From Marisa cornuarietis (taxonomy: Eukaryota > Mollusca > Gastropoda > Architaenioglossa > Ampullariidae), in assembly GCA_004794655.1 (NCBI GenBank), contig SMMW01000503.1:510001-574000 (forward strand): a stretch of DNA of 64,000 bases. Reading direction: 5' to 3'. The position numbers and the translations under genes were made by a program. Position 1 is the stretch's first letter, and the number at the start of each line of letters is the position of its first letter. The notes under the pieces were generated by a model. That model made no database searches. It was not told where the DNA came from and saw nothing but the letters and a program-made list of their open reading frames with translations. Shown one piece after another: positions 24,520 through 36,369 of this stretch.

Positions 24520-26390
24520 TTTCCCTTTTGCACCAAGTGGTGTCTATAGACGCAGCACTTTAACCGTTAGAATAATTTTTCACCTATTAACCCTGTTAAC
24601 TCTCTATCGGGACATGCGTCCTTGTATTTTTTTGTCGCCCCCTTCCCCATCCCGCTTACTCGCTACCACCATCGAGAAAAAAATGCTGCTTGTTATCTAA
24701 CTTTTCTTTCATACTTTTTTTTTTTAATAAACTGAGCACGTTTCTTAATTCAGGTGAACACAGGTGGACGCCTGTGTGAGTGTCGGAGCTGGCTTTAGAA
24801 GCTGTCCTTCCTAACCCTAGATTAAAAGATTTTACACGCAAGGCGTGCACACATAAAATAAGTGAGCGATACCAGGGCTATCAGCTGTATTTTCCAGGTA
24901 GTCTCTACTTCCCCACTTGCCCATCGCAAATTTATTATTAACATCTCCAGGACCCTCTGCTTGCTAGTCGGGGAAGCCCCTGTAGGACCAGAATCATAAC
25001 TGTGCGCAGGTGTTTTCCTGGACCCGACAGGTGTTGAGCTAGGGACCCTTTGAGATTCTGCCTACCCAAGCCAGTGTTAGCGAGGAATCTCCACGGTTCA
25101 CATTTTGCTGTTATTTTGTGCACCAGGCTGCCTCATTTACGTGGGATGGTGTAGGCACTGACTACGATGGCAGTGGTCAGCAGTTGTAGTTGTAGCGGAT
25201 GGAGCACTGTCATCTGAACCTTAAGGCGCGACAGTTGGACACCCGTGTAGTCCAGCAAACTTCCCTCTCTCCCTCTCCTCCCACAATTACACAGCTGGGT
25301 ACGTGACTCTTTTAGGTGTTGGGAAACGTGAGAGAAGATGGACAACTCCATTACAAAGTTCTGGCCCTAGGATGAGCGTGTAACACACATCGCTCAAGAA
25401 TAACCGAACGGTTAGGGAATAACCTTTACCTTTTCAATTGATACTCAGATTTTTGCCCTTCTCCACTACCACGCCCATAAACGAGTCTTATTTACTGATG
25501 TCTGCTTTCGATTCCCCTGTACATTCCTATACATTCCCCCATCCGCTCCTGACTTCCTTCAGTCTCCTCCCAATGTTGGTTTTCTGAGAGTAGGAAGCGC
25601 TCTTGGTCATGACTAGTATTGTTCATCTTCTTCCTCTCTTTAAGCGCTCTTCCTGCTTATTAATTCTCTAAGGTTCCATGTGCAAGGATCATGATGGCGG
25701 GCAATTTGGGAGCTGGGTAGGTATGAAGGTGTCAGACGGGTGGAAGATAAATAAAGACTGCCCTTCTTGGCATGGCATGGCACGATATGACATTTCTGAC
25801 AGACATCTAAGTGGAGGAACTGTAACAAATGTGCCACAGCACCAGGCTAATAACGCGCTTTGCATTGTGGGTAACGACGAATCACGGGTCACTGAAACTT
25901 GCAGGAGGAGTTCGTCGCTCAAATTGTCCCAACTTAGAGAGACTTTGTCGAAGCCACTACCCACTCACTCTTTGTACGAGTTCTATAAGGTGCAGAGGCA
26001 TTAATGTTAATACTACGTCCTTTTGTCTATTTGTTGTGTGCGTTTGAGCACGCACGTGCGTGCCAATAATTCTTTATAGTTTTACCCGTTTGGTTTATTT
26101 AATCTCACCTTTTTTATTGCATCGCGATAAAACGAACTGAAAGGCACCAACAGGAATCCTAACAAAAAGTACTTATTAATTTTCTGCCGCTTTGCCTCTA
26201 TAAACCCTCCCATCTTGCTATCATCGACAAATAGATCAGTAAAAACATCTAACAGAATGAAGCGACGACAGCGGTTGTAGGGCGAGATGGAGTCATACTA
26301 TAGGAGAGTTTTATCAAATATTAGTTTTAGTAGACAGGTCTGCAGCATAATAAAAAAATATATTAACCCAGGGTTAGTTTTCAGCTACCC
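24520..26390. other. Region with no recognised gene
   Basis: A plus-strand frame at 25678-26004 (about 108 codons) is open but has no recognisable motif and has comparable open frames on the other strand. The segment 25130-25390 resembles diverged SINE-like DNA in texture, but no clear A or B box was found. No other feature is seen. Confidence 0.35.
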
Positions 26391-26395
26391 GCCAC

Positions 26396-26545
26396 ATGTT
26401 GAACTGTCAAACCTACGGCAGGATGCACTGTTGGAACATACATGTCGGACTATTGGAACCCACGGCTTGTTGGAGTGTTAAAACCCACATAACAGACTGT
26501 CGGAACCTACAGCATGTTGGACTGTTGGACCTACGACATGTGACT
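26396..26545. repeat. Degenerate ~25-30-bp minisatellite
   Basis: About five or six diverged units resembling CATGTTGGACTGTTGGAACC follow one another. Spacing varies, so the array is old. Confidence 0.65.
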
Positions 26546-26890
26546 ACATTGGAGCAAATCCCCAGTATATATGTTTGAGGGATTCGAGGTAATGGAAGGG
26601 TAACCTTAGTCTCCCACCAACCTTACGCCTGAAAGTTCATCATTTGTAAGACTTCCCGTCATCGTTGTTATGGGTCACTAGTTTCTGCAAGATGGTTTGT
26701 AAACTTTTAAAAAAAATCTGGAACAATTGTGAAACACTTGAGTAAAATTTAGTAAGTCAGTCTTTGTAAAAGCCTAGCTAAAACAATACTGCCCTCTCTT
26801 AACCACTGTAAGGAGAGTTAACACCCGTAAAACCATAGCTAAAAAGTTTCTAAATAAAGCTAAACTCTTTTATCTGTTCAACTATTTTTT

Positions 26891-27029
26891 CAGACAGCCA
26901 GTCTCTATGAAGTATTAGGTGAGCCTGTTTCTGAAGTACTAGTTGTAATTTATCCTCTGCTCTAGGATAATGTTGTGATATAACCCTTATTGGGAAGTTA
27001 TGAGCTAATTGTAAACAAGTTTCGTTTAG
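26891..27029 (+). repeat. Dispersed repeat family R1, copy A
   Basis: This segment matches 32610-32739 closely in the same orientation. Shared blocks include GAGCCTGTTTCTGAA, TACTAGTTGTAATTTATCC and GTTTCGTTT. It has no coding potential. Copy A lacks the flanking direct repeat seen around copy B. Confidence 0.8.
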
Positions 27030-27245
27030 AATGCTACTTTAAGTTGGTCTCAATTTTGGGAATACTAGTTGTAATCTAGCTTCTGCTTTGGGGAGGCAGT
27101 AATGTAGCCTGTTTTGGAATAGGTTTTGTTTTATGAACTCAATTTTGGGAAGGACTGTATCATAGCCTCTGTTTCAGGGTACAGGTTGTTAATTAGCCTT
27201 TTTAAAAATAGTTGTTAGCTAGTTTGGGATGCTAGTACCTAGCGA
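27030..27245 (+). repeat. Degenerate tandem repeats related to family R1
   Basis: Immediately after R1 copy A, four or five diverged segments repeat a TAGTTGTAATYTAGCCTCTG-like motif, spaced 40-60 bp apart. This suggests that R1 is itself built from a short internal repeat. Confidence 0.5.
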
Positions 27246-27249
27246 GTGT

Positions 27250-28130
27250 CTATAAAGGATATTCTCAACCGTAGACGGACTTTATACCAAGTTTGCAAAA
27301 GTGTCTACATGAATGTTATTAAAAAAAAATCTTTGCCAAACTTGGTTGAGCGTCCGCCCGAATTTCAAACAAACAGTCTTTAGGCTCTGGTGGTGGGAAT
27401 ACAAAGTCTCTGTGCAGTAAAGCTCACTGTAGACTGAAGTTCTAGCAACTGTTTAGTCATTCTGTAAGATATCATGTCTCCATGGGACTCTAGTTACAGC
27501 CACCTAATGTCTCTTTGCAGAACCTTCAGTGTTGTAAGATAGTCCAGACGCAGACTAGTCATATCCCCATTCAAAACAGGAGTCTGGGACTGGTTGAAAA
27601 GCAGCACGCACGTGAGCAGGTAGGCTGATCACACTCTTTAACACAAGTTCACTTCTCTTAACCTGCACTCTTAACAACAATAACAAAATATTCAGCCAGA
27701 TCACCACAACTGTAGCTGGAGAAGAACAGTTGAATTCATATTACTATTTATTTATATACTTTATGGTAACCTCGACCACAGAAACATGCTTGCAGTAATG
27801 TATGTAGCCGTATGTTTTTATTTTTTTTTTTTCGAAAAAAATTACAATTTTTTTTTCAGAAACGTTTGTTCCTGGCCTTAAGTGAAGAATAAAAATGCAG
27901 ACAGCGTGGGTGGATATTATGTATCACATTATTTTTCTCTAAGGTTAGAAATCTGTTTTGTTACGGCGATAATCTGGTAATGAAAACAGGTTTGATGGAG
28001 GTAGGAACAGAGAGAGAGAGAAAAAAGAAAACCCGACTGACATAGTAATACGTTATATTCCTTGGTTAGCTACAGGTGTTTAGAAACAGGGCTAATATTA
28101 ACAGGTACTTCCGGTAGATCAACGCACCCA
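27250..28130. other. No recognised gene
   Basis: AT-rich sequence with poly-T and poly-A runs at 27815-27860 and a GA run at about 28010-28020. No feature is recognised. Confidence 0.5.
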
Positions 28131-28181
28131 TGCATACATGACACATTATCACTTCTGGAAAGTCCCTAGTGGGATAACGTA

Positions 28182-28183
28182 CG

Positions 28184-28217
<34 letters not shown>

Positions 28218-28225
28218 CACACACA
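28182..28225. repeat. (CA)n microsatellite
   Basis: A CA tract with one CG interruption lies directly upstream of the CCAAT/E-box pair and the CpG-rich block. Confidence 0.9.
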
Positions 28226-28239
28226 ATAATCTCGCGTTT

Positions 28240-29300
28240 TCACCGACCAATCAGCTGTATCCAGACAAACAAGTTACACAGAATGCTCACGTGACCTTCT
28301 TCGACAGACAGTCGAACGCGTGGACGACGATCGCGCCCACACCCGTGAAGGTGGGAGTGAAAGTTGTTGCCAGGCGCGTTTCCAACCCCTAACACCCTTC
28401 GCACCACAACCATCACGACCACCACGACCACCAAAGTGCAAGATTGTGTCCTCTCTCTCCCCCCTACCCCCCTCACACACACACACACCTCCCCTCTCTC
28501 ACCGACATTGCAATACGCGAGCACAGCCAAGGTGTGTAGCCAGTTCTCCGTGTGGTGGTGGTGGTGGTTGTTGTGGAGGTAGCGGCGATGGGTTTTTAGG
28601 CCGTCGTGCTGGTGCTGGTGGTGTCCTTCTCGACGACAGCGACGCCGCGCCGGCAGACAAGAAGGTGGGCCGACGAGAGGTCTGCGGAGGACAGCGATGA
28701 GCTGGGGCGACGGATGAGAAGAGCGCACAGCCTCCTGCTCTCGCCCAAAGGGGGAAAAAGAAAAGCCAGGGGAACGAATAGACAGGAGGCTTCCTCGGCT
28801 GGTCGGGAGGAGAAGCAGTATCTAGGTCGTCTGGCATATCTTGCTCCATATTCCACGGCCACAAGCGAAAAAGGGCTGGAGCCGCTGACTACGAAAACCC
28901 CCAACCGATCGCCCCCCGTCCCCCTCCACCCCCCCACCGACATCGCCCGCCAGTCACTGGCTGGCTGTAAGAGCGCATCACCTCCCCCTCTACCTATCCC
29001 CCACCTCTGCCGTCTCTCTCTCTCTCTCTTTCTCCCACCCACCCACTTATCCCCCAACTTCCCCTCGCGCTTGCTGTACTATTGGAGTTGTCTGCAGTCA
29101 CGGCTCGCCTCGTAGACGCTGCTGCAAGGTCCTCTCTCTCTCTCTCTGCCAGCTTCTCACTCCCAGTCCGCCTGTTTATCTTTCTGTCCGTCGCTAGCTG
29201 ACTTCTTAACCCCTCCCCTCGCATCCCTCCCCCTCTCTCTCTCTCTCATTCTGTCTCTCTTTCTCTCTCTTCCTCCTACTGTCTCTAGTCTTGTTGCCCG
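28240..29300. promoter_or_regulatory. CpG-rich promoter-like block with CCAAT box and E-box
   Basis: A GC-rich island of about 1 kb begins with ACCAATCAG (CCAAT at 28247-28251) and CTCACGTGAC (CACGTG at 28288-28293). It passes through GGT-, CCCC- and CT-rich tracts. This fits a TATA-less promoter and 5' UTR. The longest frame in it is plus-strand 28606-29115 (169 codons), rich in R, S, P and L with no known domain, so it may be chance or part of a first exon. No unambiguous splice donor fixes the exon end. Confidence 0.4.
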
Positions 29301-29309
29301 CCTCCACGC

Positions 29310-31700
29310 CTCGCGTCATTGGATTTCGCCTTCTTCTCTTCCTCCTGTCGTTCTTGTCTTCTTTTAGCCCTCAACCCCACCCGACCCCCAACCCCGATTT
29401 CCAATTCTTCTTATTGTGCACCTGCATGCACGCGCGCGCGCGCAGGCAAACGTACAAGAAGAGGCATTTATGCACGGAGGAAAGAAGCAATAGTTCGCAA
29501 CAATCTACACACACACACACACACCTTTTGGTCTTAAGTCAATAGTGTGAAAAAAAAAAATGGGTGGTTCAAAATATTGCTGGCGACCACGCGATGCCCT
29601 GCAGATGTTTGTCGACTGTTTGTCGCTCTGGCGGGAAACCTGGCTCAGGTGCCCAGCGTTTTTTTTTTTTAATTTTGTTTTTCAAACTTTGCCTCATTTT
29701 TCTTTTTTCATTCAGACATTGCTGTTGGTGGATGTACAAAACTTTAGGTACATGCGACCACTTGACAACTTTGGTCATTGGGTGGAAAGTTTTTACACTC
29801 CAGTGAACTTTGTGAACCTCATCACTTGGCCAGACTTACAAACAAGTCTGCACAAAACCCGCTCAACCCTTCGGCTAACATGACAATTTGGCAACAGCTC
29901 ATATCTTTCTGTGAAAGAAGGCTCACAGATCATTAATGAACTGTATTGTTTTTTATCACTACCGTTTTGTGGGACGGGGTATGTATGAATCACGTGTGTG
30001 TGTATGTTTTCCGGTAAATTCGTATCATTTGATATATCACGTGGAAGTGAAACTTTGTGGTGACTCTATATCAAATGATAGTGATCACTAGATCGGTGAA
30101 ATGTTAACACTCCATCAACGGGCTGTATCTTTCGAGACTGTTCATCGACTGCCTCAGATATCACTGTGGCGATAAATGGCCAGTCTGCACCCTTCTTTCT
30201 CTCCCTTCACCCGGCACATCTCAGCAGCCAATTTTTCTTCAACTCACCCTTTTCTCAGCTTCTACACAACTTGTCAAGGGAGATGATTTCAGGTGAGACA
30301 AACCCCGCGTAGCTTAGCCAGGTATATCACCCCTTTGTGATTGTGACAAACAGCTGTTCCCAGTCCCGCGCCTTGCTAGTTAACAAACGGAAGGTGCTAC
30401 CTGTAATCTATCGTCAGGTGTCTCTTCCTCGGCGGTGTACGAACGGACACGAAGACTGGTGTGTCTGTTAAAGGTCAACCCGAGAAATACGAAAACTGAA
30501 ATTAAAGTCAAAGTTGCAGGCAAATTAACAGAATATAAGCTGTTATCTTTTTAATTTTTATTTGTAGACAAGCAGACGTGGATTGACCGAAATTCGTACT
30601 TCTAACACCATCGAAGGTTACAGCCAGTGCCTGAGCTTCAAGCATATGTTACCAAGGTGTTGACCAATCACCAAGCTGACATATGTGCCGCTAATAAGGA
30701 CTTAGCCTCTTTCAAAAACACAGGTGAGAGCTGCAATGTTCACAGGCTTGATTCTCATTATCAGAATAGAACTTTTCGCTCAAATTTTGTCAATGAGCAT
30801 ATTTTAATGAAGTAAAGTGGTTCATTTGAGAAAAAAAAAATTTATGAACTCGAGTTGGTCTTTAACACGTAGTTCTACCATTCGTCTGGAATCAGCAATC
30901 TGCAAGCACTATCTCTGGGTTGTAAGGGTGGTGCGGGGAGGATTGGAAATCTTTGCACGCACTGTCATATTCAGAGACGGGACCTACCACCACCAATCCG
31001 TCATTTTAGCAGCCAAGAGAATGATATTCGTGGCACTTGATACATCTACGTCTAGGTCCTTCAGAACATCATGATAAAACTATATACATGATATATACAT
31101 GGCCCTCGGTACATACATATATGTATTTATATCACTTTATCCGATATTCTTTAGCTCTTTGTTCTTCAAATATTCTCCTATAAAGAACTTTAAAAGATTT
31201 ATGTGATTACACACTCCAATTCCATTTGAAATTTAATCATCGTAGTTTTAGATATGACATTGCAAAAATTATTTGTAAGATTCCACTAAGATAGACACAC
31301 CGAGGGAAAGTTTAACTTGCCGTGTGTGTAACTGTCTGTAATATAGCAAACAGGGTGTATGGAGTTACACAGGTAAACTAACGGCGAAACATCACCAAGT
31401 TAGTTTTCAAATATAATATAGCAAACATGATTTATAAAATTTCAGATAAAAAATATGGAAATTTTAAATAGTTAGCTGTCGGTATGGTGAAAGTAACAAA
31501 ATTTAAAAGACGGTATGAAGATGTCTAGCGTATTCGTTGCCGATATGACAAATCAAGTAAGATTTATAAGGCTATACATGAAAACACCGCACAGAACTTT
31601 TTAACCTGTTTGCTGCCGAAAGGTAGGTGCGGGAATCATTATCCCATTTGAGCTGAAGATCACAACTGCTCATTAGGAGTAATCAATATTGTTTACAAGA
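29310..31700. other. Region with no confirmed gene
   Basis: Small repeats include CG at about 29430-29445 and CA at 29505-29524. A possible internal exon at 30569-30722 is listed separately. The rest is AT-rich with no recognised motif. Confidence 0.4.
30569..30722 (+). other. Possible internal exon (low confidence)
   Basis: A strong acceptor-like tract, a T-rich run ending in TTTATTTGTAG, precedes position 30569. AACACAG followed by GTGAGAGC gives a good donor at 30722/30723. The frame open through the donor reads VPELQAYVTKVLTNHQADIC and onward to FKNTG, but it is interrupted by a stop upstream at about 30602. The acceptor would therefore have to be the weaker GGTTACAG at 30623. The product is not recognised. 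Confidence 0.2.
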
Positions 31701-31721
31701 ATTAAATCAAATTACTTCACT

Positions 31722-31935
31722 AGCCTATCCTGGCACAAGACGAATATTTACAGAAAATGACCCTGGCTGCCATCTTGAATATCGGTTAACATGTTTGGCC
31801 TCCTCATCTTCTCCTCCTCATCTTCTCCACCCCTGTACCCGCCTCTACCCGGTATCCTTGCTATTGTTTGTCTTTCGGCTTTCAATTTCGTCTTGATATA
31901 TCTGTCTCGCCTCCCTCTTCACCAGGGCTATCAAT
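31722..31935 (+). repeat. Dispersed repeat family R2, copy A
   Basis: This segment aligns with 38312-38530 in the same orientation. Shared blocks include CTGCCATCTTGAA, CGGTTAAC, a CCTCATC/CTCATCCTC pyrimidine run and a TCTTTCGGCTTTC / TCTTTCAGCTTTC block. Divergence is moderate and no protein is encoded. It is an unclassified interspersed repeat. Confidence 0.7.
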
Positions 31936-33180
31936 TTAAAAGATTTTTTTCCACGTTTATTTAACTTTATTTGACAATATCAAAAATTGCAGTTGATTGT
32001 TGGTTTCACGGGGGTAAAGTATCAGGCTAAATTTGACAGATGGTGATAAAACAAACATAGCAGTTTGCATGCACACACGTATGTTTTTTTAGTATGTTTG
32101 CACGTATGCATGCATGTGTGAAAAAAACAATATTCTTACTTATTTTTCCTATATGTATACCTATAAATAATTGCATCACAAACATGGGTGTATATCTACT
32201 TGTTTGCTTGTCTGCCTGCCTGTCAAGCTGGTATCAAATATAGTCCGGTCTCAAGTAGTGATAAGAGGATAGTATTCACACATACCACACCAGTATAGAA
32301 AACTACTTTTGCCAAAATAAATTTACATCCCAAGTTGACAGCACGGATTGAAAAAAAACCAACAACAAACAAACTAACATAGCAAGCAAAATGTTGTTCA
32401 AATATTGCGTGGATTTTGAGTTGATGTAAAGGTTGCTGGTAGGTGCAATACCAACTGTGCAACACCTTGCAAGTCAGATATTTGTTTTGTGTATGGAGAT
32501 CTTCTACTGGTCTATCATTACATGAGGTCACTATGGTGCTCAGTTAACGGTATTGAACAACCTAAGAAGCGGTTCACATCCCATAAAAATAGTTTCTTTT
32601 GTTAACATTCAGACAGAAGTCTCAATGAAGTATTAAGTGAGCCTGTTTCTGAAATACTAGTTGTAATTTATCCTCTGCTATAGAATAACATTGTAATATA
32701 GCCCTTAGTAGGATAATAAATATAAACTAGTTTCGTTTGTTAACATTTTACATGGCTGTGTGTTTGAGATTTATTAGGGAATCCATTCTCACATATTCCA
32801 GCCTTTATATGAGAAACAAACATTTAGACAGAACTTTAAGACAGTTTAAAAAATTTAAAGCTTGTTTCACTTACCATTCTCTGTGAGAGACATGGACAGA
32901 CATATATATGGAGGTGCGAACTGGAAATGTTGAGACACAAAATGGAAAACAGTAACAGTGATACACCTTGGCAAGCTATTACTATTCAGCACCAGGTGTA
33001 CCATGTCATGAGGTGGGATCGTATTTGTTTAGTCTGAAGTAGAAGCAGGTGAAAGACAATACACTTCTCGTTATTTTAGAGAAGGAAAACTAATTACGAA
33101 AGGAAATTCAGAAGAAAGAAAAAAAAGGATTCTAGAAGGAACGAAATAAAGAAAGAAATGAAGAAAAGAAGGAAACTTGT
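31936..33180. other. AT-rich, no recognised gene
   Basis: Apart from R1 copy B no feature is seen. A minus-strand frame at 32223-32531 has no recognisable motif. Confidence 0.45.
32598..32747 (+). repeat. Dispersed repeat family R1, copy B, flanked by a 12-bp direct repeat
   Basis: The copy matches 26891-27029. It is bracketed by exact TTTGTTAACATT direct repeats at 32598-32609 and 32736-32747. A 12-bp exact flanking repeat is in the range of target-site duplications made by LINE-mobilised elements, but no poly-A or simple tail is obvious. The inserted part would be 32610-32735, 126 bp. Confidence 0.65.
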
Positions 33181-33186
33181 TTTGCT

Positions 33187-33352
33187 AAATGTTTCGAGCT
33201 TACAAACCTATTGTCATCAAGTGAATCGTTTCGAGTTTACACGCTCGTCATCAAGTGAATTGTTTGGAATTTACAAGCTTGTCTTCAAATCGTTTCGAGT
33301 TTACAAACCTGTCATCAAGTGAAATGTTTCGAGTATACAAGTCTGTCATCAT
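33187..33352. repeat. Degenerate ~34-bp minisatellite
   Basis: Five diverged units resembling GTTTCGAGTTTACAAACC followed by TGTCATCAAGTGAA lie head to tail. Unit length varies from about 30 to 36 bp. Confidence 0.75.
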
Positions 33353-33359
33353 CAAATAG

Positions 33360-34555
33360 TTCAGTTGATGATATGCTTGTAAACTGGAAAAATTAGGTAA
33401 AACAACTCTTCTTCTTTTTTTCCAACATTCAGAATGGGCTAAGTGAAAATAAACCAGCCATCCCCAGGACCATGAGCCCCTCCCTTCTCCCCCAATATAG
33501 CCCAAGCCTGCAGGGAATAGGAACCCTCCCCAGACCTGGCCTCTTTGTCTCTTTTACTTTATGCTTCTATACTCTTGTGTCCGCACTCTATTCATATAAG
33601 AAGGCCGTCAGAGCTAAGCCTGGTGGAAAAGAATCTAGAAGCTTCTCCGAGACAGACAGTATTCTCCTCAGAAGAAGGCTTATAATGGTCTTCTGAACCC
33701 AGCGCATGTAGTGTCGCCTGTGTGACTTTGTCTTGGCAAGGAGAACAATTTGTCAGACATATTCAACAATATTTGATAAAAGGCAGTTAATCAAGGAGGA
33801 CACTCTCCTGGACGTAGAAAACAGACAGAGAGAACTAGATGGTCTTCGTTTGATTTGGGGAGGTTGAGTATACGAGAAGAGATGTCCCCCCCACCCAAAC
33901 TCGATTTGTATGCTCCGACCTTGAACCTCGAGAAGCTCTTCATTGATAGTAGGTACTCCAAGCTGATTTTGGGGTCAATAATGAGCAAATATGAAAATAT
34001 ATAGATCAGCAGATTTTTTTAAAATTTTGATTTCAATGGTACCAAGCTTTTTTCTATAGCTCAAATAGTTCCATAAGTTCCGAATTTTTTAATATTTTAA
34101 TTTCCAGGTAAATTCTTAATTTAAACTGATAATGAAGAAAATGCTGATTTTGGAAACTCCATACACCAACAGTTAAGGACTATTTTTTTTAGAAACAGCA
34201 ATCTGAAAGCACTACCTACTACAAAGAACTGCTCTAATATTTTTTAAGATGTCCAAGTACTAAAACATATTAGTAATATGATATCAAAATTAAGATTTCA
34301 AGCAAATATTACTACTCTGAAATATAGACGCGTTTTTAACACTTATCTAGAAAACGAAAAAGTTTTAAAAATTGTACAAAATCTACTTCTAGTTATGTTT
34401 CAGAAATGGTTTTGATATCAATTGATTGAATTTGTTGATCTCTTTTTAAAAATAAAAAAATAACTCATTTTGTTCCACAGCACTTCAGACTTACATCACA
34501 ATATGTTGTGTGAGCTTTTCACGTATCAAATAACAGATTTTAATCAATATCAGCA
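33360..34555. other. No recognised gene; flank of the decayed transposon-like gene
   Basis: A frame at 33472-33696 has no recognisable motif. The 11-base ATAGTAGGTAC at 33946-33956 recurs inverted at 36710-36720, either side of the pseudogene. It could be a terminal inverted repeat, but no target duplication is seen. Confidence 0.35.
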
Positions 34556-34563
34556 GTACAATC

Positions 34564-36365
34564 TCAGACAGAAAACATCCATTCACATATCAGCTTACCA
34601 CTTTTTTCATAGCTGTTAGCAGTGGCTGTAATATCTGGAACCTGCAATATTCTGCCATCATTGGTAATTGGTAGAACATCAAAGTACCAACGGAACAGAA
34701 AGCATGATTCTACTTCTGCAATATCATCATCTGTGCGTGACCACCGAAAAAAAATCTCTTCTCGATGTCTTCCCAGGAAACTGGACAAGTGCAGAATTTG
34801 GTGATAACAACCTGCCCAGTGTAATCTTGATGATCATACCAGACGGTCAGCCACTGGTCCTGGCTGCTAAAGGTGAACCATGTCTGACAGAGATGTGTTA
34901 TCGGCTGTCTAAAGAACATGTTCTTGTTGGTGTTCAATGGGATGAGCTTGTAGTGTTTCTAACCATACTTCCTGCCTTGCAAAAAGTCAGACAGCTGGGT
35001 GCGATTTGCAATATATCCCTCATCAACACTTCAGCTGCTGACTTGACTCCTTGGCAGTTTGCAGTGGCATGTGTGAAAACAGCATCTCTCATTTCAGACT
35101 TTACTATAAAGTTGTGGAAAACAACGAGAAAATGTAAGTCAAGGAGATCTGATGCATATTCTCCCCATTTTTCAACACAATGTTCCATGCTTTGCACATG
35201 GAGATGGAGATCTGTGAATGTGATTTTACTGTCAAGCAAGGCTCAGAAAGGACCCGTGAGGCCAAAATACAGAAGAGAAATAAGGCCCAGGACATTGTTG
35301 TTACAGCAGTCATCATGGACACGGTTAAGCTTGTCGTTAGTGTGGCCCAGTTTCCCACTACCAAGCAGTCCTTTTAGATGGTCCTTGTGATAAATAATAG
35401 CTGCATCACCTTCAAAAAACGCAGTAAAACCGGTTGGAGCGGAAACTTTTCATGTAGCTCTTGGTTTGGAGTTCCCCACATTGGGCAAGTCACTCAGCAC
35501 GGCAGCCATTATTTCCATCTCTTCTGGGGCCTATGACCTCACATGACATGCGAGTGACTCTTTAAGTGGACTTAAACCGAGTAAATTTGGGAATTCTGTC
35601 TCTCCCAAAAGCTTATCCTGTCTCCCTTTTAACCTGGTCTTCCAAGATTTTCAGTGAGGATTCACATGATCTGCTGAGTCCGAGCAGAAAATGTGCATTA
35701 TCCAAAAAAGAAAATGCCATCACCTATGAAAGAAAATCTTGCAGTTTCCGGCCAAACTTTTTTTCTCTTTGTCTTCATACTTGTAATTTTACTGAGAGGT
35801 TGTTTCAGCAGTTCACTATCTTGAGCCCCAGGTTTAGTAATACGAAAATTACAAATTTCTTCCAGATGATTTCCTTTGGTGTCAAGCAGTGTGCTGGCAT
35901 CTTCCTTGGGAGCAGTAGACAGCCCTAGGATTAGTGTGGTGCCACAATCCAGGGTTACTTGTGTCCAGTAATTTTGTGATCACTACATGATGTATCATCA
36001 GAGTGCACAGTGATGTGATTTTCCTGAAGCATCTTTTCATTCAGCAGCTTGACAATGTGCCAGCAACCTGTCCTTCATCAGCAACATTTCATGTAGTCTG
36101 AATGCCCGGAAGGTCACTCTGAGGAATGTAAGTACCAAGTAGATTTTTGGCCACAATCTGGCTGTCACTTGTACACTGTGCTGCAGGTATATTGGTAAGT
36201 CCCTGGAGTTGTAGTAGTATGCGCCTAACATTATGTGAAAACCTGTCAGCTCGAGTCTCAAGTTACATGGGTGCATCAGCAGGGTAGATACTGTTCAATG
36301 GAAGGGGTTTGCACTTTCTTTCTCTCACTTGCTTGGGAATTAAAGACCGCCCCAGATGACAGAAA
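34564..36365 (-). pseudogene. Decayed transposon-like protein gene of an unnamed repetitive invertebrate family
   Basis: About 600 codons can be followed on the minus strand through several frames. In order they are SERKKVQTPSIEQY (~36330), LLQLQGLTNIPAAQC and VAKNLLGTYIPQSDLPG (36220-36090), LNEKMLQENHITVHSDDTS (36050-35985), VTLDCGTTLILGLSTAPKED (~35958-35899), SKITSMKTKRKKVWPETARF, AHFLLGLSRSCESSLKILED (~35697), FGRDRIPKFTRF (~35605), EGDAAIIYHKDHLKGLLGSG (~35425), LGHTNDKLNRVHDD, NVLGLISLLYFGLTGPF, LHLHVQSMEHCVEKWGEYAS (to ~35130) and DIAEVESCFLFRWYFDVLPI, with a stop at 34564. In-frame stops and at least four frameshifts make it dead. The pattern resembles a large family of uncharacterised, multi-copy proteins predicted in mollusc, lancelet, cnidarian and fish genomes. 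That family shares an H-SD-T block, a TLxLGL block and an xxTGPxW block. This is recalled, not searched. A DDE-type recombinase role for the SDD block is conjecture. Long plus-strand frames here are antisense shadows. Confidence 0.65.
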
Positions 36366-36369
36366 GTAC

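Noticed and set aside
25130..25390. Possible second SINE
   Set aside because: The texture resembles SINE DNA but neither the head nor the core of the SINE at 49.5 kb aligns.
25678..26004. 108-codon plus-strand frame
   Set aside because: No motif, no splice context, and a 91-codon frame overlaps on the minus strand.
28606..29115. 169-codon plus-strand frame and opposing 153- and 162-codon minus-strand frames
   Set aside because: All three overlap in CpG/CT-rich DNA of low complexity. None has a domain or a defined splice context, so no CDS is called.
34668..35390. The longest open frame of the window, 240 codons on the plus strand
   Set aside because: Its antisense strand carries an ordered series of motifs of a transposon-like protein. 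The plus-strand product has no recognisable motif, so it is treated as a shadow.
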